The notes: generated by a model from the letters alone, not told the origin. A stretch of DNA of 64,000 bases from Verrucomicrobia bacterium LW23 (GCA_003054695.1 QAZA01000011.1:372001-436000), one strand, 5' to 3'; positions 35,502 to 45,418 are shown, numbered from the stretch's first letter. Made by a program: numbers and translations.

Positions 35502-38500
35502 CTACGGAGGCGTCAGTTCCCACCACAGTGTTTCTTCCTTTTTGGGAGTCCAGGGCGCGCCGTTTTTGGGGGGTGCGAAGATGGAAACGAAGCGCGGGTA
35601 AAGATGATAGGAGAAAACCCATGTTGTGTAGCGACGATCGAAGGCGAAGATTGCCTCTCCGGAGGCTGTTTTGATGGCAAAGGGATTCTCATTCACCTTC
35701 ACCTTGGCCTCGGCGCCATTGATGAAGTTCAGGCCGGTTGTCAGTCTGGCAGTGTAGCCTTGCTTAAGGTCGGCCAATGGAGTGTAGCGCAGCTCGTAGC
35801 GCAACCGGCCCGGTGTGGCGATTATCGTCACTTTCCAGTCAATCTCCTCATTGCATGTAAATTCCCACACGCGTCTGTTTCCGCCGCCACCGGAGGTGCT
35901 CACGACGTTGCCTTGCGTCTGGCTGCCGAGAGTTTCTGTTACTTTTTCCCCTCCTTCTTCGCCCCTGGCAACGGCTTGCCATGGGGTGCTGCGGGCAAAT
36001 GCCTTTCCCTGCTGGTCGTATATGCTGGAGATGCTACCATCCCGCATCAGCACAAACCCGTAGTTGGGAAATTGCACTTGCTCCTGAACATCCCCTTCGT
36101 TGGTGCCTTCCGGCAAAACATCGCTTAGGCTGGGCATCGGCAGAGACTCGGCTTTTGCAGGATTTTCGTCCCGGGTTGCCGCGGTAATGGCGAAGACAAA
36201 TGCGTTGCCACTGCCAGCCAACCCGGGGCTGATGATATCAATGCTCTCGATCTCCTTCTCCGGATGGGGATTGTCCCATGTCATCTGAAAGACTCCGAGG
36301 TCTTTGTCGCCGGTGGGAGAACTCCCACGGGTGCGGGCATTACCGCCCAGCCAGGCTACCGTGGCACCTGGCAGAAACTTCTGACTGCGCTCCACACTGC
36401 CGCCATGAACCCACTCCGTAATGTTCTCGTTTGGCTTCACCACAACGTCGACAAACGGATCTGGCTTGCCCGGTATCCATACTTTGCGGTCCTCTGTGTA
36501 GTAGACGCGGTAAGTGAAGCCGGGCACCCCCCAGGCGGCGGAGTGCAGAAAGAAAAGCCGGTCTGCTTTCGCACGGACTTGTATGCCTTTTACTTCCGTA
36601 AGGCCACCCAGCTTGGCGCTTTTGCCGGCAATAAGGATCACCGAGTGGTTCTTCTGCGTTCCGGCGGGCGTAATGAAGTATTCCACGCCGCGCAGCGTTT
36701 GCTTGCCTGTGGAGAAGTCGCGCAGATCGTCGTCCGAACCGCTTGCATTCCACCCGCGCGGCTGGGTCGAATCATTCGTGTCTACCAGAGAGTGATTAAC
36801 GAACGGCGTCAGATCCAGCGTCATGAACTTCCAGGCAGTGGCTGCCTGCCCGGCCCCATCGGGGTCCAGTTTGGCGCCCGCATTGGTGAGCAGGGTGGAC
36901 AATACGCGCATCTGCGACGGCACGGGGGTCTCCAGCGATCGCACAAGATTAATGACGATGCGACCCTGGCCCACGGGGATCTCCGCAACATAGGCCGGTC
37001 TTGTCAGCGCCTGGACCCTGGGGCCGCTTACGACGGTATTCCCCGTATTTCCATTCTCGCCCTCCCTGGGCTTATGGATGTTAAAGCCGCGGCCCAGGCC
37101 GCTGAGCCAGAAATCCGCATGGCCCAGCCCCGAGGTAAGCGGCGATACCCGGGTAAGAAACGCATGGGTGTGAGGAAAAGCCCGCACCTCAACCGGAGAA
37201 CCGATAAGCTTGCTCAGCCATGCTGCGCCTGCATCGTCCAGCCCGTAGAGGAAGAGTGTTCCCCCTCGCTCCAGCCCGGAGAGCAGTCGGGGACGTATCG
37301 ACTCCAGAGCGGCCAGTGTCTCCTCTGACGTGCCGGAAGCGATGATGAGGTTGGCATCGGCGTTTGCCAGCACAGGCGCCACAACCCCCATTCGGTTCTG
37401 CAGGCCGGAGGTAAGTTTGGGATCGCCGGGGATGATGGCCGTTGTCTGGCCCTGGAACGGAGAAGGTGCGCCGGTCCACTTCAATATATTGCCCAGGATG
37501 CGTGTTGCCACGGGCTCGATACCCAGCGCATCCTTCATGTTCAGTTGAACGAAAAGCACGCGCCCGAGCCCCTGGCCCACTTCCAGCACCGGCGCCTTGC
37601 CCACGGTGGTTACATGAACGCGAAACATACCGCCTGATGGTACTTCCAGAGAATTCCACGCCGTTACCTGATCTTTTTCCTTCGTCGTCCACGCGCGGAG
37701 ATCCTCCGTTACGATTCCCTCGGTGAGGACAGAGGGGCCGTCGAGGCGTGCCACGTAACATGCGGCCTCCTTGCTCTGCACCAGCGGCCGGGGCAAAAAT
37801 TGGGGTAGTGAGAAGTGATCCAGCACGATGATCCGCCCGCCCGCTTCAATCTTGGGTACAAGCGAGGCAAGATCCTGAGGAGCAACACCAGCCAGCCCTT
37901 CGCTGCCAACAAGAAGCACGGTTTCCTGCTTCCAGTCGGATATCTTCTGCAAGTTCTGGAACGAAACGCGGGCCGCCTCCAGAGTGGGACTTACCGACTT
38001 TGCCGGATCAAAAACCGCAAGGACGGTGCTTGCCGGCAGCTGAAGGCGCGCAGGCGCAAGCACGGTAATGGCCACGTCATCCCGGAAACCGCCGGTGCCC
38101 GCCCTGGGCCACACACGCACTTCCATGCGGAGTTCCTTATCCGAAGCCACGGGCGGCAACGCGAAGTCGAGGTCCACAAACTGGATTTCACCGGGCTTCA
38201 TGTTGAGATCAACGGACTTCTCCCCGAGGACCGCCGTGCCATCCAGCAGCCGGTAAGTCGCCGTGACCGCCGCGCCCTCGCTCAGGTCATAATGAACGCC
38301 AAAGCGGGTCTGCATCCGGCTGCCCGAATTGAAACGGTACTTGCGATCCCATGAGAATGAGGCAAGCGGTAACAGGTAGCGTCCGGTGCCGCCGCTGACG
38401 TGAATCATAAAGGACGAAGAACCTGCCTGGCGAACATTCTGGATGCCGAGACGCCGGTTGCCCAGCATGTTGAGTGCCTCCCAGCAAGGTCGGGTCGCAT

Positions 38501-40943
38501 CGTCCTTCCTGCCCTCCTCCATGGGCAGATTCAGCAACGCATTGTGACCGAAGAGCGGGTAAGTATCTACCCCCTCCATGTACATTCCCTCCGCAAACAG
38601 CACGGGGCGGCCGTCAATGTGGCGAAGCTCCCTGGTGTTGCCGGGATAGAGCAGCAGAGGACCGCTGTTGGTTTTGAGATCCGCTACCCAGTTTGTCGCG
38701 GGCTCCGCACTGGGGCGGTGCTGGAAGTAGCCCGCATCCCGCAGGTATCTGGGCCGCTCTTCGGGCCTCCAGAAGTAATAGTCGGAGCGGTCCGCCCATC
38801 TGCCCCAGCCATGGTAATTCACCACTTCGGAGCCTGTTACGAGAGGGTAAGATCCTCCAATGGTAACCAGACGGGTAGGATCAAAGGTACGGATACGGCG
38901 GAATAACTCTCCCATTTTATAGGCCTCGCCAGGTCCCTTGAACGAGATCTCGTTGCCCGCATCCCACATAATGACCGAGGGGTGATTGATGTAAGCTTTT
39001 GCAACCGCGATCATTGTTGTCTCCAGACGCGACCACATCATCGGGTTTTGCCAATCATAATTATCGGCACCATGGGCATTGATTCCACCCGTATCCGCCT
39101 TAAGCAGATAGCCCAGCTCATCGGCAGCATCCATCGAGACAACGCCCTGAGACATCCCCGCTCCCGTGGGCCCCGCCTTGCGTGCACCGTGCCGGAGAAT
39201 GCGGTACGGGCTGGGACGGGCCGGCCACAGCAGGGCGGTGCTGTACTCGTGGCTGCCGCCGTGCAATTTCAGAATCTCCCCGTTGAGCGTAAAGTAGCTG
39301 CCCTTGATTCCAAATTCCCGAAATCCAAACCGGTCCCGGCGCGTATCGATGACCTTGCCCTCAGCGTCCAGCAGCTCCGTCCGTAACTCATAAAGCCTGG
39401 GGCGCTCCAGGGACCAGGTTTGCGCCTCGGGCCAGGCCTTCTGCATGGCGACGGATTGCGGCTGGCCTGGCTTGATGCTAATCGTCTTTTCGCCGATATC
39501 AAAAACCATCTTGCCGGCATCGTAAACGCGCATGCGCACTTTGAGATCCGACCGGGGCGTTTCGCTCTCAACGCTGGCTAGCACCTCCAGAACTTTGCCT
39601 CCCACGACTTTCGGGCGTATGACGATCGATGCAGAACGAGTCTGAGGTATGGACATGAGCTCGGGCACGCAGCTTACGCCAATGCGTACCGGATCCGTAG
39701 ATGAACTGGTATATATCCAGGCCCTGTTGGCACCCTGATAGGGGCCGGGAGGAGGAAGAGGAATCCCGGGACGTAGTCCCACAATATAGTCCGTAATACC
39801 CAGCTCCAGCGTGTGGCGGGAGCCCGGAGCCAGAGTCGATGGCAGCACAAAGCGCTTGGGGAGCTCCCAGTTGGCCGCCTCTCCGATGGTGGCGCCATCC
39901 AGCCGCACAACGGCGTGCGAATCAATGCCGTTGGGCAGCAGCAGCTCAATGGACTGACCGGCGGGCCAGTCGGAAGGCACCGTAAATGTCTGGCGCGCCC
40001 ACATGTAGTGGCTCGTCATGTCTTTGTCTTCCAGCCTGGTGGATCCAGGAATCCAGCCGCTGGTGGGGGGCGGATTCTTGTCGGGCGGGCCGGGGACGAA
40101 GGCTTTCTCCCAGTTATCGGTAAGGCGCACGGCATCAGGCCGCTCCCGGCTGATAAGGAATCTGTTCTCCGTGAGATGATACTCGTAGGTCTTGAGCGAG
40201 CCATTCTCCGCCCAGAGGCGCGTCTTGTATAGTCCCTTATCCGGAGTGTGCGCAGACAGATCGACGGACTGTCTCTCTCCCGCAGCCAGATTGAAAGACA
40301 TCGATTGATCGTTAAGCGGCACCCCAAAATAATCCTCCATTAGCACGCGCACCTCCAGTGCAAGAGGTATTGTGCCGGTGTTGACGATGCTGATCTGCTT
40401 CTGATCATGGCTCCGATCGAAGCGCACCAGCTCGTTGAGCGTAGCAGGGCGCAGCCGCAGCCGTCCGAAGCTGTTGGGATAGGCCAGCGGAATGTCCAAC
40501 GACTCTAACTTAAGCGTGCATGCTGGCTGTTCCGATGAAAGAGGTACGACAGCAGAGCCCTCCCCGCTGTGCCACAGGTTGCCAGTATCGCGGCTATTCC
40601 ACTTCAAATTGGATCCGTCGCACTCAAGCTTTGTAATGACCCGCGATTCATCCGCTTCCAGCACCACGGGCCACTGAGCGTCCGCATTGGCCGGCAAAGA
40701 AAGAGGAAGCGTCCAGTTGAACGCGCCGCCATGCACGCGACTGGAACGCGACTCCCGGCTTATAACGCTTCCGTAAGGCTCACCGGTCGCAAGCGTCAGC
40801 TTGTCGGTAACGTCAAGCTCCCAGGCGGGACGTGGACTCAGGCGATTATCGGCGGGGATATAGGCGGACGATGCGCTCTCCCCCGCCGCGGCCATAGACG
40901 TAAGGAAACACAACCCTAACAGGCAGTAAGACAATATTTTCAT
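35502..40943 (-). CDS. Giant secreted GH2-like glycosidase with accessory domains
   Basis: 1813 residues from MKILSYCLLG (signal peptide 1-21). A long N-terminal region (about 25-520) includes a GH2-type sugar-binding jelly roll (VVRLDGATIGEAANWELP). RFGFREFGIKGSYFTLNGE leads into a TIM barrel with acid/base Glu in MWDAGNEISF (E665) and likely nucleophile in VLFAEGMY (E785). Residues about 1000-1350 form a Rossmann/ThuA-like region (LLVGSEGLAG, FLYGLDDAGAAWL). A domain at about 1373-1590 recurs in the GH39-like enzyme. A further beta domain ends the protein. Length is far above the roughly 600-1100 of usual GH2. An alternative start at 41069 lacks a signal peptide. Confidence 0.85.
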   Translation of the reverse strand: MKILSYCLLGLCFLTSMAAAGESASSAYIPADNRLSPRPAWELDVTDKLTLATGEPYGSVISRESRSSRVHGGAFNWTLPLSLPANADAQWPVVLEADESRVITKLECDGSNLKWNSRDTGNLWHSGEGSAVVPLSSEQPACTLKLESLDIPLAYPNSFGRLRLRPATLNELVRFDRSHDQKQISIVNTGTIPLALEVRVLMEDYFGVPLNDQSMSFNLAAGERQSVDLSAHTPDKGLYKTRLWAENGSLKTYEYHLTENRFLISRERPDAVRLTDNWEKAFVPGPPDKNPPPTSGWIPGSTRLEDKDMTSHYMWARQTFTVPSDWPAGQSIELLLPNGIDSHAVVRLDGATIGEAANWELPKRFVLPSTLAPGSRHTLELGITDYIVGLRPGIPLPPPGPYQGANRAWIYTSSSTDPVRIGVSCVPELMSIPQTRSASIVIRPKVVGGKVLEVLASVESETPRSDLKVRMRVYDAGKMVFDIGEKTISIKPGQPQSVAMQKAWPEAQTWSLERPRLYELRTELLDAEGKVIDTRRDRFGFREFGIKGSYFTLNGEILKLHGGSHEYSTALLWPARPSPYRILRHGARKAGPTGAGMSQGVVSMDAADELGYLLKADTGGINAHGADNYDWQNPMMWSRLETTMIAVAKAYINHPSVIMWDAGNEISFKGPGEAYKMGELFRRIRTFDPTRLVTIGGSYPLVTGSEVVNYHGWGRWADRSDYYFWRPEERPRYLRDAGYFQHRPSAEPATNWVADLKTNSGPLLLYPGNTRELRHIDGRPVLFAEGMYMEGVDTYPLFGHNALLNLPMEEGRKDDATRPCWEALNMLGNRRLGIQNVRQAGSSSFMIHVSGGTGRYLLPLASFSWDRKYRFNSGSRMQTRFGVHYDLSEGAAVTATYRLLDGTAVLGEKSVDLNMKPGEIQFVDLDFALPPVASDKELRMEVRVWPRAGTGGFRDDVAITVLAPARLQLPASTVLAVFDPAKSVSPTLEAARVSFQNLQKISDWKQETVLLVGSEGLAGVAPQDLASLVPKIEAGGRIIVLDHFSLPQFLPRPLVQSKEAACYVARLDGPSVLTEGIVTEDLRAWTTKEKDQVTAWNSLEVPSGGMFRVHVTTVGKAPVLEVGQGLGRVLFVQLNMKDALGIEPVATRILGNILKWTGAPSPFQGQTTAIIPGDPKLTSGLQNRMGVVAPVLANADANLIIASGTSEETLAALESIRPRLLSGLERGGTLFLYGLDDAGAAWLSKLIGSPVEVRAFPHTHAFLTRVSPLTSGLGHADFWLSGLGRGFNIHKPREGENGNTGNTVVSGPRVQALTRPAYVAEIPVGQGRIVINLVRSLETPVPSQMRVLSTLLTNAGAKLDPDGAGQAATAWKFMTLDLTPFVNHSLVDTNDSTQPRGWNASGSDDDLRDFSTGKQTLRGVEYFITPAGTQKNHSVILIAGKSAKLGGLTEVKGIQVRAKADRLFFLHSAAWGVPGFTYRVYYTEDRKVWIPGKPDPFVDVVVKPNENITEWVHGGSVERSQKFLPGATVAWLGGNARTRGSSPTGDKDLGVFQMTWDNPHPEKEIESIDIISPGLAGSGNAFVFAITAATRDENPAKAESLPMPSLSDVLPEGTNEGDVQEQVQFPNYGFVLMRDGSISSIYDQQGKAFARSTPWQAVARGEEGGEKVTETLGSQTQGNVVSTSGGGGNRRVWEFTCNEEIDWKVTIIATPGRLRYELRYTPLADLKQGYTARLTTGLNFINGAEAKVKVNENPFAIKTASGEAIFAFDRRYTTWVFSYHLYPRFVSIFAPPKNGAPWTPKKEETLWWELTPP

Positions 40944-41131
40944 GAATATAAAAAGGGAAGTCTGTCCAGGCAACCTTTCGGGATTTCGGGATCTCGGAGG
41001 AGCGTAGACTTCAACGCGGTCTTGAACTCGTTTCTTCTTAACGCTGGAAGCCAAACAAGGACTCACCAACGTGGTCGCTGTCTAAGTGGAAATGTAGTCA
41101 ATCCCAACGTTTGGCGCAAAAGGCGACTTAT

Positions 41132-41143
41132 TGATCTTGTTAA
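41132..41143 (-). promoter_or_regulatory. Variant operator-like site TGATCTTGTTAA
   Basis: One mismatch to TGATCATGTTAA. It is 189 bp upstream of the giant glycosidase start, and the only such site ahead of the putative glycosidase-cassette operon. Confidence 0.45.
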
Positions 41144-41169
41144 GTAAAGCAACCCCTACACAAAAAATG

Positions 41170-41200
41170 CAGGGCCGCCGCATTAACCGCGGCGGCCCTG
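41170..41200 (-). terminator. Rho-independent terminator of the GH31 gene
   Basis: Stem CAGGGCCGCCGC (41170-41181) with GCGGCGGCCCTG (41189-41200), loop of 7. On the minus strand it is followed by GCATTTTTTGTG, a T-rich run, 12 bp beyond the GH31 stop. It separates GH31 transcription from the giant glycosidase operon downstream. Confidence 0.88.
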
Positions 41201-41211
41201 CCCTGAGTCCA

Positions 41212-43452
41212 CTACTGCTCCTTCGGCTGGTAAAGACCTTGCATAAGCACCTCGCCGGCAATAATATACCGCTGGCTGTGCGCCTCGCCATGACGCTGCA
41301 CCTTCAGCCCGTCTTTCGCGCTCCAGGTGAGGTCAATGGTGGAGAAATCTCCTTTTTTGAAGTCGAATGTTTTGCCGTCATCGCTGTAAAGTCGGCCTTT
41401 GGCTTCGATCGCGCCATCCCCATACACCGTGGGGCGAATCGTGAAAATAGTCTCACTCGTCAGCCTGCTCTCTACATCCGCCAGGGGCAATACTGCCCCG
41501 TCCCGAACGTAGAGGGGAATATGATCCAGTGGAGGATTGTTGAGTACAAGCGTACGGCCACCTTCGTGCGGGACCCCTGTGGCAAACTCCCGCCACTTGC
41601 CGATCGGAAGATAGATACTGTGGGAGGATTTGCCTGCTGCGACAGGAGCCGCCAGCAGATCGCGACCGATCATGAATTGCTGATCGCACTTCCACGTCTC
41701 CCGGTCCTCGGGGAAGTCCAGCGGCAGACCGCGAAACGGAGGGAGACCTGTCTGCGCGTACTCGGCAAACGCGTTGTAGATGTAGGGGAGCAAGCGCATG
41801 CGCAGATGCAGCGCCTGTCTCACCAGCGCTGTTGCCAGGTCGCGGTCGTCCATCATTTCGCCGTTTATGTTCTTCTTGCGATTGATCTGCATCCACGGCG
41901 GCATGGGGATGTACCAGCCGTCAATCATGGAGAGTGACGAGAGCACGACAGCCTGCACTCGCCGTATAAACTCGTTGACCGTCGCCGCGTCCCGTACCTC
42001 TGGCGTCCAGAGCATGCCGCAGTAGCCTGCATTCACAACACCGCGCAGAAAGTCTTCATGTTCATACAAGTCGCTGTACAACGCGAAAGGAAGCGATGAA
42101 GCAAGCGGCCCGGAGGAGCGGACCAGCCCGTAATGGCGCTGATTACGAGCGACAAAAATATCGTCCAGAGTGTGCTGGTAGTGCACTCCGTAGAGCGTAT
42201 GCATCTGCTCGCCGTCCGCGCCGCTGGGAAACTGAGTGTGCTCGGGAAAGGACCAGGCAAAGGGGAGGAAATCGCCATTGTCGCACTCATCCAGCTTAAA
42301 GCCATCTGCCCCGTGCTCCACCAGGGCTGTACGGTGGTGCTCGGCAAAGATGTGGCAGGCTTCTGTGGTGAGAAAATCGGGCGCAAGACCATCTGTGGAC
42401 AGCTCGTCCCCACACCACGGGGCAATCGTCTTGGCAAAGGGAGCTTCGGGATGCACAAAGGCGTTCTCCCATAGGTTTAGCCGGTAGCCGCGCGCCTTGA
42501 GGTCACGGGCAAATGTGGCGGGATCTGGGAATTTATCGCTCCAGGTAAAAGAGTTAGGGTAGAATTTAGACTGCCACGCTGGTTCAAGTCCAATTACACT
42601 GAAAGGCAGAACGTCCGCGGCAAACCCATCGAGAAGCTTGTGTACTTCCTCCTCGTTGTGATGGGAAAACGCCCTGTACCAATTGCCCAGCTCCGCAAGC
42701 GGAGGAAGGCAGCCGCCGCCGGAGAAGAGCACATAGCGCTGCAGCGCAGTACGCATTGTGGGCCCGCCAAAGAAGTACAGTGTGATGCCCCGGGCCGCCG
42801 GAATGTCGATGATATTCCGGTGGCCAAAAGCCTGTTGTTTATAGATCTCCGCCGGAGACAAAGGCGCAGATGACCATTTCTGCGCCACGCGTTGCTCGAT
42901 CTCGCTGACCTTGGCATGAGTGCCCACGTTGAAGGAGCAATAGCGCGCCGTATCCGCCAGCACAGCGTATCCATGGGTGGAAACAAAAAACGGCGCCGGC
43001 GCATGCGAATCTCCCGTATCTACAACCGGATCCGCGTTAACGCGGAGATGTCGCTTTTTACCCGAGTGCAAGTGCCCCTTAAGCTGAAGTCCAAAGCCAA
43101 AGATGCCCTCGTCCGGGTTGAACGGCAACTCGCAGGTTACGCCTCTCGCATGAACGCGAAAGCGTATGTCTTCTATCCGAAATGGGGGCTGCGCAGGGGG
43201 GGCACCGAGCCTCGCGTACTCCGCTTCACACGGCGTGGTGCGTCGCACAGAGACTGGGGTAATGTCTTCGGGCACTCCCAGCGTAAGACGCCACACACCG
43301 TGCCCGCAAAGCTCGATTTTACCTCCCCCTGCCTCATGGCCTTTCAGTGTGTCTGGCGTCAGGTTTTCCCCGCCTTGACGGGCTGACGTACCGTTTCTCG
43401 AATCAGTGCGGAAAGTATCGACCTTCAGAAGGGTCGCAGGAAAATTGGTCAT
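41212..43452 (-). CDS. GH31 family glycosidase
   Basis: 746 residues, no signal peptide; a cytoplasmic alpha-glucosidase, alpha-xylosidase or sulfoquinovosidase-type enzyme is possible. N-terminal beta-sandwich with FGFGLQLKG, then the barrel: LGNWYRAFSHHNEEEV, LPFSVIGLEPAWQ, and nucleophile Asp in GADGFKLDECDN (D388). RSSGPLASSLPF and the proximal C-terminal domain follow (FMIGRDLLAAPV, PLYVRDGAVLPL). The usual WxxDMN nucleophile motif is replaced by KLDECDN, as in some GH31 subfamilies. An exact TGATCATGTTAA lies 49 bp upstream. Confidence 0.88.
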   Translation of the reverse strand: MTNFPATLLKVDTFRTDSRNGTSARQGGENLTPDTLKGHEAGGGKIELCGHGVWRLTLGVPEDITPVSVRRTTPCEAEYARLGAPPAQPPFRIEDIRFRVHARGVTCELPFNPDEGIFGFGLQLKGHLHSGKKRHLRVNADPVVDTGDSHAPAPFFVSTHGYAVLADTARYCSFNVGTHAKVSEIEQRVAQKWSSAPLSPAEIYKQQAFGHRNIIDIPAARGITLYFFGGPTMRTALQRYVLFSGGGCLPPLAELGNWYRAFSHHNEEEVHKLLDGFAADVLPFSVIGLEPAWQSKFYPNSFTWSDKFPDPATFARDLKARGYRLNLWENAFVHPEAPFAKTIAPWCGDELSTDGLAPDFLTTEACHIFAEHHRTALVEHGADGFKLDECDNGDFLPFAWSFPEHTQFPSGADGEQMHTLYGVHYQHTLDDIFVARNQRHYGLVRSSGPLASSLPFALYSDLYEHEDFLRGVVNAGYCGMLWTPEVRDAATVNEFIRRVQAVVLSSLSMIDGWYIPMPPWMQINRKKNINGEMMDDRDLATALVRQALHLRMRLLPYIYNAFAEYAQTGLPPFRGLPLDFPEDRETWKCDQQFMIGRDLLAAPVAAGKSSHSIYLPIGKWREFATGVPHEGGRTLVLNNPPLDHIPLYVRDGAVLPLADVESRLTSETIFTIRPTVYGDGAIEAKGRLYSDDGKTFDFKKGDFSTIDLTWSAKDGLKVQRHGEAHSQRYIIAGEVLMQGLYQPKEQ

Positions 43453-43495
43453 CCTATCTTAGTCGCTCCTTACCTATGTCCGCCGCAACCTTCGC

Positions 43496-44319
43496 TTAAG
43501 TGATCATGTTAAGTGGATGGACTGCGAACGATGCGCCAACGGCGACGGCCTTATCCTTCGCCTGCGCATCGTACTTCCACCAGGAGCTCGCACAGTGACT
43601 CTTAACATCTTCCGAAATGGCGCCATCGAAAGCTTCCCGTTTCTCCAGGTCCAGCCGGAACGACGATGTGCTGTCCTCCTCACGCAGCCCCCAGGCGTCG
43701 GCCAGCCCTCCGCCAGGAACCACAGTGCTGTGGCGGCCTGTCGTCCCATTGTATGCGCCCAGGTGGGCCTCACTCCACAATATTCCGCCGGCGTCCACCC
43801 ATGCGCGCAGTGTATCCATCTCCCGCTGAGTAAGATAGTACGGTGACGGGAGAATCAGTAGACGGATTCCATCAAGAAGCCCCGCTTCCAGTTGAATGTC
43901 ATCCACGACGCGGTATGGAATATTCAAAGCATATAGCGCCTCAATATAAGCGTTTACACTTTCCCTGAGCGAGTTCAGGTTGAGCTGGATGGCGAAGGGG
44001 AATATCTCGTTGCGTCGGCTTTTCCAGATAGCAACCTCACTGGTCGGCGGCGGACACGCTGCCAATGAGTTGGCGTGCGGAGCAAGCTTCTGCCAGAATT
44101 GCTCAATAGCCCTCGTGACCGCGCGATCCGAACCATCTGTCCTGACAACGCCCCAGCCAGGCGCCTCAAATCCCAGCACCTCCGCGCGGAATTGCCAAAA
44201 CTGAAAGCCGCGCACTCCAGCGCCAATCTGCGGCAGGAACTCGCCTAGGAGTTTGCGCAAATCGACCCGTCCGGGATGCATGTGAGGCAGCACGTTCTGG
44301 AAATCTCTCAAAGAACTCG
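43496..44319 (-). pseudogene. GH42 beta-galactosidase fragment, truncated at both ends
   Basis: About 275 codons of GH42 sequence: HPGRVDLRKLL, GVRGFQFWQFRAEVLGFEAPGW (shown in part; the fingerprint is FWQFRAEVLG), then the trimerisation domain LYALNIPYRVVDDIQ, LLILPSPYYLTQREMD and GGILWSEAHLGAYNG. The barrel's first part with the acid/base Glu is absent and the C-terminus stops short in HPLNMIT at the GH31 promoter. The open frame to 44413 begins with unrelated residues, probably from the element remnant next to it. It likely represents a gene cut by insertion and deletion. Confidence 0.75.
43501..43512 (-). promoter_or_regulatory. Operator-like site TGATCATGTTAA, copy 3
   Basis: Exact inverse complement of the sites at 23278 and 26299, 49 bp upstream of the GH31 start. 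It sits on the last codons of the decayed GH42 frame. Confidence 0.65.
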
Positions 44320-44380
44320 AAGCCGCCAGTCGCGACGCAGGCCGACGCGTCGTAGTCATTTCCGACAACTTACCGCAGCT

Positions 44381-44493
44381 CAACCCAACATTTCGCCACC
44401 CTCGATGCCGCACTTGCCGCTATCGAACCCCAACTCGACGCCTGGGCCAAACCCACCGAAACTCTCCGCAAACTATGCGCCTTCTTTGGCTGA
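44381..44493 (+). pseudogene. Possible transposase C-terminal remnant
   Basis: A short frame ending in TGA at 44493 reads QHFATLDAALAAIEPQLDAW then AKPTETLRKLCAFFG, a pattern I associate with the tail of IS630-like transposases. It abuts the 5' break of the GH42 fragment. Too short for certainty. Confidence 0.3.
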
Positions 44494-44575
44494 GCATGCG
44501 CAATTATTTATGACGCTCCGTTTAGTTATACCGCAAAAATTGATGAATACAAAATATGCAGTATCAGTAGGAAGC

Positions 44576-45418
44576 ATGACGACTCAAGCGAACAAGATTT
44601 GGTTTATCACCGGTTGCTCTGGCGGTCTGGGGCGTGCTTTGGCGGAAGTTGTACTGGCCGGAGGCGGTTTCGTGGCAGCTACCAGCCGTTCACCTGACAA
44701 GCTGGCGTCTCTGCACAAGGAATATCCCGAATCCTTTTTACCTGTCTCCCTCGATATTACCAACGCAACACAGGTAAAAGTCGCCATCGAAAGCGTTGTG
44801 GCCCAAAAGCAGCGCCTTGATGTTGTCGTAAACAATGCCGGTTACGGACTTATCGGCTCTCTGGAAGAATGCACTGAGGAACAGATACGGCAGAACTTTG
44901 ACGTCAATGTTCATGGCGCCCTTAACGTCATACGGGCCGCACTGCCCGTATTGCGTGCGCAGCGCAGCGGACACATCTTCAACGTCTCCGCTGCGGCCGC
45001 TATATCGAACTACGCGGGATTCTCCATCTACGGTGGAGCCAAGTACGCCCTGGAGGGAATTTCGGAAGGTCTGGCTGCAGAACTGAAGCCGCTCGGTATC
45101 AAAGTGAGCCTTATTCAGCCTGGCCCATTTCGCACAGATTTTGTCTCAGGCTCTATGGTAAGAGCCGATGCTTCATTGCCCGACTATACGGGCACCGTCG
45201 GCAAGTTTGATGCTTATCTCCAGAAAATGGATGGTCGACAACCTGGCGACCCCAGAAAAGCAGCTGAAGCTATTGTAGAGATTGCCACAATCGCAAACCC
45301 ACCTTTCCGTATAGCGTTGGGAAAATACGCTCTCACTAAAGCTGAGCGAGTGCTCAATGCGAGGTTGCGTGAACTGGAGTTGGTTAAATCACTTAAGCAA
45401 GAGACAGACTTTACATAA
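44576..45418 (+). CDS. Short-chain dehydrogenase/reductase (classical SDR)
   Basis: 280 residues. NAD(P) motif TGCSGGLGRAL (12-22, the TGxxxGxG type), NNAG (about 86-89), and active-site S-Y-K with Ser in FNVSAAAA and Tyr-Lys in YGGAKYAL; the Tyr is in SIYGGAKY, where YxxxK is satisfied by Y-GGA-K. The start at 44576 has AGGA five bases upstream, better than the ATG at 44543. Substrate unknown; such SDRs often act on sugars or short ketones. It closes the polysaccharide island. Confidence 0.87.
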   Translation: MTTQANKIWFITGCSGGLGRALAEVVLAGGGFVAATSRSPDKLASLHKEYPESFLPVSLDITNATQVKVAIESVVAQKQRLDVVVNNAGYGLIGSLEECTEEQIRQNFDVNVHGALNVIRAALPVLRAQRSGHIFNVSAAAAISNYAGFSIYGGAKYALEGISEGLAAELKPLGIKVSLIQPGPFRTDFVSGSMVRADASLPDYTGTVGKFDAYLQKMDGRQPGDPRKAAEAIVEIATIANPPFRIALGKYALTKAERVLNARLRELELVKSLKQETDFT

